From assembly GCF_021018805.1 (NCBI RefSeq), contig NC_086249.1, forward strand, positions 78,022,472 to 78,086,471: a stretch of DNA of 64,000 bases. Direction: 5' to 3'. The stretch's first letter is position 1; each line of letters starts with the position of its first letter. Of the stretch, positions 1 to 10,130 are shown piece by piece. The translations under genes and the position numbers were made by a program. This DNA is from Prinia subflava. Its lineage: Eukaryota > Chordata > Aves > Passeriformes > Cisticolidae. The notes below the pieces were generated by a model. The model was not told the origin of the DNA, did not search any database, and saw nothing but the letters and a program-made list of their open reading frames with translations.

Positions 1-764
1 AGAGCAATAGGGTCAAACCTGAGCCTTCTCCAGACCAGATAACCCCAGCTCCCTCAGCTGCTCCTCATAGAATCTATCTCCTCTATGGAATGGTTTGAGT
101 AAGAACCTCAGCAACAAAAGAAAGGATATGGCCATTTCCACCACAAAGAAAGAAACGTTTGGGATTAGAATAAAAATGCTGTAATGGAAAACTAAATTTA
201 GAGAAATGATGCAAGGAATGAAATAAAGACTTGACTTTGTACTTGATTCTGATTGTAAGACTTTCCTAAGAAATGGGGTTTTCACTCAGGAGTATGATAT
301 GTTGTGGGAACGATGAATAAAATCTTCAAGATGAAAGAATTCAAATGGTTTGAATTTGTTTCAAATTCAAACAAAAATGTTGTGCTGAGAGACAAAGCCT
401 GTTAATAGCAAATTTTATCACTGAAATAACAAATGTTGATCTTCATTGCTATATCATGCTAATATACATCAATCAGTTGAAATCTCACTGCATATACTTT
501 GGAATACAGCCTTCACAATACAAAGGCCAGGTTCTCCAAAGCTACAAACTCACAGGACAAAACAATTGAGCATGGAAAACACCAATATGTACAGTCTTTC
601 GTTTCCAAGCATGCACCAGATGATAGACATTACTCCGATTGGCCAGAACTACTTCTTAGATCTATTTGTTATTAGACTGATATTTTTATTCTCTTCTGCT
701 TTTTGCAATAGACAGCTCTAATTCATGTTAACACAATACTCCTTCCTCTTGTTTTGCCTTATAG
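1..764 (+). other. IL1RL1: IL1RL1 intron (partial at window edge)
   Basis: I see no exon here. Positions about 20-72 match the antisense consensus of the CR1 3' region. The remainder is AT-rich intron sequence leading to the acceptor at 763-764. The 90-residue minus-strand reading frame at 13-285 overlaps the CR1 piece and is not a gene. Confidence 0.6.
20..72 (-). mobile_element. CR1 LINE fragment (short, antisense)
   Basis: A short stretch with the antisense CR1 phrase CCCCAGCTCCCTCAGC followed by CTCCTCATAG, typical of the CR1 3' region. It is too short to assign a subfamily. Confidence 0.5.
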
Positions 765-923
765 ATGGGAAGATATATGATGCGTATGTTATCTACCCCA
801 AAAATCACACCAGTGAAGCTAATTTTGTGGAATATTTTGTTTACCAAATCATGCCAGATATTCTAGAAAATAAATGTGGATATAAATTGTGTATTTATGG
901 GAGAGATATATATCCCGGGGAAG
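765..923 (+). CDS. IL1RL1: IL1RL1 penultimate coding exon (TIR boxes 1-2)
   Basis: It starts after the acceptor TTATAG and ends before the donor GTAAGT, 159 nt, phase 1 on both sides. It encodes DGKIYDAYVIYPK through GRDIYPGE. The same 159-nt phase-1 layout is seen in the matching exon of IL18R1 (27205-27363), which supports the boundaries. Confidence 0.87.
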
Positions 924-3140
924 GTAAGTTTCAGATCTGACAATGCACTGAATTACTTGTCAAGCTTGAGCAAATTGTGATTCTAGTCCCTTTTAGGTGT
1001 GTAGGAGGTGACTCTACATTCCTTTCCTTGAAGCTCATCCACTCAGCAGCCCTCTGTCTGCTCTCTGAGGCCAGGTCACAAGGGCACTCTGTGCTTTCCA
1101 GTGTGCCAGGAAAAGCATATTACAAGGAAGGGACACAGACTTCTTATCATCTTGGAACTCACAGGAAACATAACCCTGAGTGTGACTCTTTTAAACCAAC
1201 ACTTGCTCTTTGGAAAGCCTAACTCTGCGCAGCCATTATCTGGGCAAAACCACAACCAAACCGTGCATGAGCTGCCTTGGCTGACTACAAGACAAGGAAG
1301 AGGAGAAACCCACAAACTCAGCTGAGGAAATACCTTTGCTGTTATCACTCAGGAGTTTTCAACCCTTTATGAGGGTGTTAGAGTCACAAGGAGTTCAGCT
1401 TCTTTTCACTGACATGATCTATTTTCCCTTCACACAATTCCCAGCATTAGTTCAGGAGAAAAATGGTATGCTTCATTCCTGCTTTCTCGTCTTTCAGGAT
1501 GAAATAATGTTAATTAATCTGTGCTAGTTTCCATATAGGCACCCTCCACACTATTGTGTATAATTTCTGCCACCTAGGTGCTATCTCCTCTCCTCCAGAG
1601 CTGACTTGTCTGTCTGTCTTGTGGTCTGGTTCTTCTGTGGACTAGATCTTCTCTGTCAGTGAGCAGGCAGGCTTCAGCCTAAACTGGTGCATTTTCTGTT
1701 TCACATTTCTGAAATCATCTGCCTTGGGCCAGGTGTCATTCATCTGCCCTGAGCTGAGGCTAAGATCTTTGATGTCCTTCTCTTCTGGAAAGTTGTTCAC
1801 AACTTTGCAGGGCTGCCTGGAAAGGTAAAAGTAAAGAACAGCTGCAAAAGTTCTTGGGCCAGACCATTCCCAGATCAAGCCCAAGGAGATAGAGTAGCTG
1901 ACAAAACTGTCAGTGGCACAAACTTACACCACTTTCAGTGCTCTGGCAGTCCCCAGCAGAGGAAAAGAGGGTACATATGGAGCTGGCTGATGCATCTGCA
2001 AATCAGCTGGTTTGTTAAATAATTGGTGGGTTGAATTTCCTCAGCTGGGCTCCCGCTTCCTTTCTTTCAGCCCAGCATCACAGTGACAGTAGCACTGATC
2101 TGCTCTCCCTAACGTGGCAGTGGGAAATTCAAACACCTTCAGCTGTGCTGACAAACAGAGCCCTGAAAGTCTGGACCACCCCTGCAGGGTGAAGGCCAGC
2201 ACAATGCACAAATTAGAGTATAAATTAGCACACTATAACTCAGGACAATTAACTGTAATTAACTCTAACCCCACCTAAAAACAAGCCTCTTAGAAACAAG
2301 TCACCCAAAGGTCTCCTAATGACTAGTTTTCATGGGTAAATATTGCAAGATCATCTTTAAGGTATTCAGCTTGGTACAACACAATTCCTTACATGGAGAC
2401 TGTTGATCAAACATAATTTTAATACAGTCAGATCTACTGAACTTAGCCTTGAACCCTAGGCCACTGGACTAGAAATTCCTAACAATACTTAAAAGCAGTG
2501 AAACTATTACTGTTTCAACCAAAAAAACCCATTTGAAATGAAAGCTTTATGTTTTGGCCTTTTTGGTTTTCTCTCTCCCCCTGCCCTATCCTCTTTGGCT
2601 GGTTATTGTTTTTCTGTCTTTTTGAGGGGTTTAGGGGATAAAGTCTTTTTCTAATTAATAAACAACCTGTATCAGACTGAAGTGAGATAGAAATTATGTC
2701 TGGTTACAAAGCAATGAAAATGGAGTTTCCAACCGCAAAAGAACTTAAAAAGAAATATCAGTGTCTCATCATTTTCTTGTATGTTTTTAGATACAGCTGG
2801 TGCAATTGAGAAGAGGATGCAGAAGAGTAGAAGGTTGATCATCCTGCTAACACACCAGCTGATTAATTCTAAAGAAGATGCTTATGATCAACACATTGCG
2901 TTGTACAATGCCCTCATTCAAAATGACACAAAGGTGATCCTTCTGGAAATGGAGACAATTGGGGATAATGGGAAGCTTCAGGAATCTCTTAGGTTTATTA
3001 TTAAGCAGCAAGGTACCGTCAAATGGAAAGAGGAGCACACGGTGCACCCACAGTCACCCAACTCTAAGTTCTGGAAACAGGTGAGGTACCATATGCCACT
3101 CTCATGCTGGCCCTCACACTCAGCTAACACCAGTGAATAG
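765..3140 (+). CDS. IL1RL1: IL1RL1 (ST2, IL-33 receptor chain), 3' partial: last two coding exons
   Basis: This is the C-terminal half of an interleukin-1-receptor-family TIR domain; the upstream exons (Ig domains, membrane span) lie left of the window. Exons 765-923 and 2791-3140 join in phase 1 across a GT-AG intron of 1867 bp, with stop TAG at 3138-3140. Box 1 is a variant, DGKIYDAYVIYPK; box 2 reads KLCIYGRDIYPGED; box 3 reads FWKQVRYHMP. The CIYGRD..PGED signature and the ALIQND.KVIL stretch are typical of IL1RL1 rather than IL1R1 or IL1RL2, and the position directly 5' of IL18R1 agrees with known synteny. In mammals the product binds IL-33 and signals through MyD88 together with IL1RAP. 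The tail after box 3 is short (about 14 residues). The identification is confident; the full protein cannot be seen. Confidence 0.88.
924..2790 (+). other. IL1RL1: IL1RL1 last intron
   Basis: A 1867-bp GT-AG intron. It holds several 60-90 codon reading frames on both strands around 977-1884 that lack domains or family motifs, and nothing else that I can identify. Confidence 0.6.
2791..3140 (+). CDS. IL1RL1: IL1RL1 last coding exon (TIR C-terminal half)
   Basis: It starts after the acceptor TTTTTAG and runs open to TAG at 3138-3140. It carries the KSRRLIILLT strand/helix, the ALIQNDTKVILLEME core and the box 3 motif FWKQVRYHMP, then a short Ser/His-rich tail. An upstream in-frame ATG at 2781 lies in the intron and is not used as a start. 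Confidence 0.88.
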
Positions 3141-3419
3141 TCTCGGAAAGCACTATCAGGATGGACTACAAGGCCACAGCTGTTTTTCCTTTCAGAAGGT
3201 ACATGACTGCAGTCAGGAAGTCTGGCTGTGTTTTTTGAACTTTTTTCTGTCCTTCAGTTGAGTAACAATTGGCTAATTGATCGAAGAGGTCTAGGAACTT
3301 GAGGGAACATTTTATAGGTATGAGAGTTTTGCAAAGAAATAATTCTAGATTGTGTGGAGAATTTTGCACGTCAGAAAACCAAATGTACCTATAGTCTTTC
3401 TATACATACTTGTACATAT

Positions 3420-3425
3420 AATAAA
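3420..3425 (+). terminator. IL1RL1: Candidate IL1RL1 poly(A) signal AATAAA
   Basis: The first canonical AATAAA after the IL1RL1 stop, about 280 nt downstream. Further AATAAA copies lie in the tandem repeat at 3710-3870, so the cleavage site actually used is uncertain. Confidence 0.4.
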
Positions 3426-3709
3426 AAGTTATGATTGTGAATAACTGAATGCTTTGCACGTTTACTTCATCTTTCTAATGCAGCTGCTAAAATACAAATG
3501 CCTACTGTATTGCTTGATTACAAAGTATAATGTGTATTTTGCAACTAAAAAGAATAATGTTATGGTTTTGGTTTTTTTTTCCTGACATGTATTCCTTTTT
3601 GATTCAATAGTTATACTCAAAAGACATTTTATTTTTCCTTAGTTATGGAAGCCTCACTAAAGGGTCTTTTGAGACTGATGTGAATACAGCAGTAAAAAAA
3701 TAAAGCCAT

Positions 3710-3870
3710 GTTAGGGAAATAAATGCACTGACATATCCATATACCTATATGTTTATATCTATATCTATAAATATAATATGCAATGTTACAGGAAATAAAT
3801 GCACTGATATATACATATACATATATATATCACATGCATTGTTAAGGGAAATAAATGCACTGATACATAT
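3710..3870 (+). repeat. Three-copy tandem repeat carrying AATAAA motifs
   Basis: The phrase GGAAATAAATGCACTGA occurs three times, near 3714, 3790 and 3847. The copies are separated by AT dinucleotide-like spacers (TATATC, ATACATAT) with units of about 77 and 56 bp. Each copy brings one AATAAA hexamer just past the IL1RL1 3' end. Confidence 0.75.
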
Positions 3871-4985
3871 AAAGGTATTTTATGTGCACTTTAAAATATT
3901 TTACATTCTATTAAATGAATCTCACACAGAGGGGAAATTTTAAATCTTTCAGGTACAATAATCATGCTGTTACTGTAATTATTATCTCCAGATAGAAATA
4001 CCATATTAAAATCTAGGATTTTGTTGATACACTGACAGCATTCCTTTAAGCTGCTGAAAAAATAGACTGCTTTTTTATAACAGGAATTATCCACCCTTTT
4101 CCATGCTTTGGCCTCATATACTTTCTGATAGGAAATAATCTTAGATGCAAAAGTCAGAGACAAATCTCCTTCTAGTTCAGGTGAGCAGGAACAAGATGTA
4201 TTCTAGTACAGGTATCCCTGCAAACTTTAATATTTTTAGAGTTTCAAATCCAGGAAATTCTTACTATCAGAGAAGGCTTAGTTTTCAGCTTTAGACTTGC
4301 TACAGAATGGGCTTAAAAAGTGAAAATTAGATGCAGAACCCTTATTGTTACCAAGTCCAGGATGACAAACAGGCAAGTTCATTCCTTTTACTGTAAGTTT
4401 TTATTGAATATGGTTCTTCAGACTTATAGATAGCTATTTGGAGTAGAAAAAAAATGTGCATAAGTGTTCATTCACTCATTGCTCACTTCACCACAACTAT
4501 CAAGTATCAAATGTTGCATTTTATTATTACCTCATTAGATTGTGTGCAGTGCTACAGTACCATTTCTTCCCACAGAGGGCATGCTAAGGCATCTAAGGCA
4601 TATGTAAAAGCAGGAAAGCCTGTTGCTATAAATGATGAATATTTTTTACATAAGCCACTGAGCAAGACAGAATATTCACTTCCAAGATTTTGACATGATA
4701 AGTTTCTAGTACAGTTTGAGTCCTGGGCTTGTAATGAATAAGAAAGGATCATAAGTGAGTATCTCAGAAATGAAAAATCTAGGATGACTTTTCAAGCTGG
4801 AAAGAGATGAGGAGAAGGTACAATGAGGAAGAGCACAGGATGGGCAATGATGCAAATTACTCTGAAATATACTGATGTGTCACTGACTTCTTAGCCAGGT
4901 GTGTAGTTATGGTGGTGAAAAACAAACCTACTGCATGGCTCTTGTGATGATGTTATTTTTTTTCAAGTTTCATGGTCAGCCCAGG

Positions 4986-5013
4986 AAAAAAAAAAAAAAA
5001 AAAAAAAAAAAAA
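4986..5013 (+). repeat. A28 homopolymer tract
   Basis: Twenty-eight consecutive A bases, seen directly. Length is likely polymorphic or error-prone. Confidence 0.85.
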
Positions 5014-5167
5014 GGAAAATAAATCTTATTGTGGTTTGCCAGCAGTGAACCAAATGGCCTTGACAGAAAGAAAAGGGGCAAATTCAGAGAGTGGCAAAGA
5101 ACATTTGCACTACCAGGGGGTGAGTATGTGACTGTAATAATGACTAAAAAATGCTGCAGTTGTCACC

Positions 5168-5189
5168 TTTTGTTGTTGTTGTTGTTGTT
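5168..5189 (+). repeat. (GTT)n microsatellite
   Basis: About seven GTT units in tandem, seen directly in intergenic DNA. Confidence 0.8.
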
Positions 5190-5329
5190 ATTCCTTAGTG
5201 TTTAATAAAAAATATGAGATATGCATTAAAATGGAAATGTTCTGCAGATGTTATCATATTTGTAATGTTAGAGAGAAAGCACAAAAAGAGCTGTGGAATA
5301 TTTTTACAATATCATTAAAATATCAGCAC

Positions 5330-5798
5330 CACTAAGGCCACATCGGGAGTCCTGTGTTTAGTTCTGGGCTCCTCAGCAGGAGAGAGATGTGGACATCCTG
5401 GAGTGAGTACAGCAAAGGGCCATGGGGCTGGTGGAAGGACTGGAGCATCTTTCCCATGAAGAGAGGCAGAGAGAGCTGGGGCTCTTTAGCCTGGTGAAGT
5501 CCCTCATCTGAAGGGAGGGTACAAAGAAGAGGGAGTCAGGCTGGTCTCAGTGATGCCCAGTGACAAGATCAGAGAAAATGGGTGACAACCTAAAAACAGG
5601 AGGTTCCCTGTGGACATCAGAAAGGGATTTTTTATGGTGAGGGTGACCCAGCACTGGCACAGGTTGCCCAGGCAAGTTGTGAGTCTCCAGCCGTGAAGAT
5701 ACTTAAAAACCTCCAGGGCTTGATTCTGGCCAATCTTGAGCAGGGGGTTGACTAAATAACTTCCAGAGGTGTCTTCCATCCTCAATCATTCTATGATA
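5330..5798 (+). mobile_element. CR1 LINE 3' fragment
   Basis: This matches the familiar avian CR1 3' region: GTTCTGGGCTCCTCAG, then GGCCATGGGGCTGGTGGAAGG, the AGAGAGAGCTGGGG phrase, CAGCACTGGCACAGGTTGCC and the terminal ATTCTATGAT repeats. It is 5'-truncated and non-coding, as most CR1 copies are. The minus-strand reading frame at 5504-5785 is a shadow of this repeat. Confidence 0.88.
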
Positions 5799-6559
5799 TG
5801 CAACTTTCAAACAGCCTAGATTTCCAAAGATCTTTTTTTCAATAAAATTGCTTTTTTTTTTACACTAAGAAGTCTGCCTTCATGGAATAACAGAATGACA
5901 GTCTGCCCTGCCTCCCCACTCCACAAAAAGTATTCTTTCAACAGAGAAATAAATAAACATGGAAATAATAACGTAAGCATAAACACAGAAAATTTATAGA
6001 AGATTAGTTTTGATGCTTTAAGCTTAAACTGAACAGCACCAAGGCAATTTTTTTGCTGAGTTATATTGTCCACCATGGGTTTTAACTAAAAGTTATTTAG
6101 TTTCTGCCCTGTGCTTCTGTGGTTTTGGCACCTCAAGGGACTCTGGAGAGCAGATTTGCTTTCACTTGGTAGAGCAGAGTCATCCTGCCCTCTCGTGGGT
6201 GAACAGGCACTCAGAGTTTTTGACCAGCTACAAATCCTATCAGATTGAGATTTGATTTCCTACAGCTCACATGGTTGTGAGGCCCAAGAACGTGAACCCT
6301 TAAAGGAAGTTTTTAGAGGTTTTAGGGAGTTGCTGTAGCAAGCTCTTATTTGTAGTATATGCAACATGAAAACCTTACAGCATTGGGCAGAGACTGTCTG
6401 GAAGATGATGTGTAAAACTGCTAGTATATTAAATTGAATGTATAACTGTGTGTTCCTGACTCTTTCAAGGGTGGAAAAACCCTGTTTCATCTGTTGTTTT
6501 AGACACAAATAGTTCAGCTGTGTTTTGGACAGTGGGAGGACACTGGATGCTGCATATCT

Positions 6560-7640
6560 TGTATTAAGCAGGGTCCTTGACACAATCTCTGCTAGACAGA
6601 CAAACCCACCAAAGTGATTAGAAAAACAGTGAGACCAAAGTCCCCGTGGGACCAACACATTGTGACCAGCATACAAACCTCAGCTCACAGCTGATCACTA
6701 GAGGCATCCCTCAGAGAGTGATACCGCTACCAGGAATGTTTAGCATCCTTGCGGATAACTGTGACAATGGGAGAGACTGCACAAACAATGAATTTTCAGA
6801 CTGAAAATCAAACTGGGGAGGGATGCTTGACCTACTGGAGCACAGGGCTGCTGTTTTTGACAGCTACAGGTTGAAGAAATGGACTGATTGGAAACCCACG
6901 AAGTTCAGTCCAAGGCATGTGCAAAGTGCTGTATCTGAGATGGAATAATCCCCATTCAGCAACACAACCTGGATGTCAACCTAATGCAAAATAGCTTTGC
7001 AGAAGTAGACTGGATGTCCTGGTTGACACTAGAGTGAACACAATTCAGCAGTGTTCTTGTGACTAAGGTGACCAACTGCACTCTGCACCTTACTAGTGAG
7101 AATGTAGTTGTGGAAAGTGATTATTCCCCTGAATGCAGCATTTGTGAGAATATCTCTGGGCACCATGTCAAGTTTTGGGCTCCCCAGTACAAGTAAGGTA
7201 CTGACATATTGAAGTCCAGGCAAGACCACCAAGAGCACAGATTATACAGGGAGAGGACAAGAGGCCCTGTTTCTACCTGTAGTAATGTAATGAAAAGACA
7301 GAGAGAATGGATGGAACCAGACTCTTATCAAATGAGCTCAGAGATGGGACAAAAAAGTAATTGGCACTAATTAGAACAAAGGAAATTTATGTTACATATT
7401 AGGAAAAATTTTCACCATGTACAAGAACACGTTCCAAAGCTGGCACATGTACCCAGGGAAGCTTTGGAATCCCCATTCTTGTAAGTGCTCAGGTCTCATT
7501 TGTATGCACCCTGAGGAGGGGCTGGACCTGAGAACTCCCAGACATCCCTTCAAACCTCTGGGATTATCCTGTGTGATGTATCCATGTGGTGATGTGGAGG
7601 AAAGTTTGAAAGTGTCCAACTTCTGTATTTTAAAATTTCT
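6560..7640 (+). mobile_element. Old, diverged CR1 LINE (ORF2 tail plus 3' region)
   Basis: Degenerate CR1 phrases occur in the expected order: CCTTGACACAATCTC; GGCATCCCTCAGAGAGTGATACC; TGTTTAGCATCCTTGCGG; GGGATGCTTGACCTACTGGAG; AAGTTTTGGGCTCCCCAGTAC; and a diverged distal part to about 7640. It is roughly 1.1 kb long, so it keeps the end of the reverse-transcriptase ORF, but this is broken by substitutions. The two opposed 78-85 codon frames at 7392-7653 fall inside it. Confidence 0.72.
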
Positions 7641-9740
7641 GAGAAACATATGAGGCTCTAATAGACATCAGTTTGTAACCTGCTTTTTTGACATCAGGGG
7701 AAGATAATCCTGAACAACCATTGACTATGACTTAAAGTCTGCTAAGAATTAATATAACTTGTATATAGAGGTAATAGATGTAGCTTAAGGAGGACTATTG
7801 CCATCTAACAGCAAACAGGTTTAAACTGTGGTTACAGGAGTTGGATGTTTTGCAATTTATGATGGAAATAGTTTCAGTTTTTCAGTTAGCACCTCGGTAT
7901 AGTTTATGCTGGATGGAAAGGAAGATGTGAAAAACTGTGTGAAATACTTAGTCTTCTCTAAGTGATTCTCAACCAGTCAGGTTGTCAGAGCTACATTCAA
8001 AAAAATCTTTCCAATATTAGTGCAAAATTTCATGTTCATCCTGAAATTTTCAAAATTAAAATGTAAATTGTGGCTATTTTTAGTCAAGTTACATATCTAT
8101 TACTAGGCTAGCCTCCATTAAAATTGTATTAGTCTTAGAACTAAAAAGTGTAAAGTTTATTCTCCTTTCACATATGTTCACGTATCACAGAGCTGGCTCT
8201 GAGAATAGTTGAAAGGACCAATTGATCACAGCACTTTCTGCAATGCAGATTAAAATTCAAAAACTTGAGAGTATTTCAAAAGAATATGAAAGCAAATAAA
8301 TGTGAGAAAAGCTCATGGAAAATATTGCTGTAAAAGACTGAGTCAAAAAAAGAAGTTTCCAAACTGTCACTATGAAGACAGTCCATGAAAGCAAAAAGCT
8401 CATGACATTTTACTTACCATTCTATTTGTTGGCTGCTAAATAGTTTCCAGACTGTCATATAAAATCATTATCATATTTATGATATCTGCTTTCTTTTAGG
8501 TTTTAAAATCAAGTACTAGGTCATAAGCCCAAAAGCACTGCAAAGTATCTTCTACACATTTTTAAAGCTGTTATAGCTCATTAGAGTTTTAGCTTACTTT
8601 CCTGGAATTGTGCTGATTTACATTATCCAAAGGTCTAATTGTTGTTATAGACATATTGCTTCATTCTGTGATGAGGAAAAAAAAGAGATAAGGCAGTAAA
8701 ACACTCCAGGGTTTCTTTGCTTCACCTCTGCAATGAAAATATGCTAGAAAGCCAGCTCTGTGTAATCCCTTCCTCCTTTTAAGTGTAACCTGCTTGTTTT
8801 ACATATAAACTGTCTCCTCCTGTTGAAATTGGGAACTTTTGCATTAGCAGTTGTCCTGGGTAAAAAACCCAAAAGGTAGCTGTCACCAAGCAAATTTCTG
8901 AAGATGAAATGAGTGACATGTAAACAAAAGGATTCCTGAGGGAATGATTTTTTTCCTGCTGTTATCAAACTAACTTTATTTAGAAGTATAGTGAATCATT
9001 GTACAGTACTTAGCAGATAAAGCATTCATGGAATAAACAACAGCAAGCATTCATTTACTTAGCAACAGGACTCAAACAAGAAATGTGCCTGTCAGGAACC
9101 CCTGGTGGAACCACAGTTTCAATATACCAACGTTTGGCTAACAAGCAAACTCAAATGATGGCATGATGGATTATTTAGACGTGAATACACAACACTCATT
9201 TTGCAGTAATGGAGCTACAAAATGTTTCATGTCTTGAAAGTTTCCATTATTCTCCCCTTGAAGGAGATGGTAGCACAGAAAAAAATAGCACTGAAATGGG
9301 GACATTTCTCATAAAAACAGTGTATAGAATCTTATCTTTTTCCTTGTCTCATTTCCTGCACACCATAGTTTGTAATTCTTTTTGGCAGGATATTTTTGTG
9401 TGTGTGTGTGTCCTTTGAGGTCTTTGCAGAGTATCAACCTTTCAGTGGCAGCTCTATGCACGTCCTCATTCTCAAACCAGGCAGCGACGTGGGGAGGAAG
9501 TTGTAGCAGAGATAAAACTTGATATACTCGGCCCAGTACACTCGTTCCTAGCACTCCATCCTACCTCCACCGCACTCCTTGGAAAAGAGTCCTACAATGA
9601 GCGTTCAGCGGAAAAGCGGAGGAAGAGGCGCTTCGGCTAAAGACAACGGAAGCCATCACCTCCTTACGCCTTTTCTTCCCATGAACGGTGGTGAGAGGGA
9701 AGAGACACACACACCCCACCCCCTCCGCCTCCTAAGAAGT
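7641..9740. other. Spacer upstream of the IL18R1 promoter
   Basis: AT-rich intergenic sequence. The only pattern seen is a short (GT)n run near 9398-9410. No gene is supportable. It may hold IL18R1 enhancers, but nothing in the sequence demonstrates them. Confidence 0.45.
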
Positions 9741-10130
9741 GGATCATCACTCGCTGTGCTCGCTTTCGGGGGCCGGGTGGCAGCGCAGCCCCCTCGCCGA
9801 GCCGGGCAGCGCCGCCTCCCGCTGCCAGGTAGGGCAGGGCTGGGCAGCGGCGTGGGGAGGCAGGGCTGGGCGCGGACACCTCCTTCTGCCCTCGCTCGGA
9901 GGAGACGGGCTCCTGCCCCGGCCAGGGCATCCCTGCGGGTGTGCGGGGGCCGCCCTCGGGGCCCAGGGACCTCTCCGGGGCACCCTGCCCATTCCCGACC
10001 TTGCCCGTCCCCAGCCCCGCTCGTCCCCAGCCCTGCCCTTCCCCGACCCTGTCTCTCTCCCACCCTGCCGCCCTTCCCTGTCCGTGGCACCGCTCGCCGC
10101 TCCCCAGTGCCACTCGGCTTTGCCTCCTCT
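9740..10130 (+). promoter_or_regulatory. IL18R1: CpG-island-like promoter region of IL18R1
   Basis: A sharp GC-rich, CpG-containing block in an otherwise AT-rich 64 kb. It is the only such block upstream of a gene start in the window, and it lies about 3.5 kb 5' of the IL18R1 initiator ATG on the sense side. The distal part (about 9995-10085) is a degenerate C-rich repeat built on CCCAGCCC/CCCCGACCCTG. Several long overlapping open frames on both strands (for example 9579-10268 and 9664-10137) are open because GC-rich DNA has few stops. They show no domains and are not called as genes. No TATA box is apparent, as is usual for CpG-island promoters. Confidence 0.55.
9760..9828 (+). other. IL18R1: Inferred untranslated first exon of IL18R1
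   Basis: A strong donor context, CTGCCAG followed by GTAGGG, ends at 9828 inside the GC-rich block. The next acceptor on the + strand with a good context that precedes the coding start is at 13227-13228. I therefore infer a noncoding exon 1 ending at 9828, spliced to the exon starting at 13229. The 5' boundary is a guess. Transcript data would be needed for both ends. Confidence 0.33.

Larger units (their letters stand above)
3871..5329. other. IL1RL1-IL18R1 spacer, unannotated part
   Basis: AT-rich intergenic sequence with no supportable gene. It contains an A28 tract at 4986-5013 and a (GTT)n microsatellite at about 5168-5189. Confidence 0.5.
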
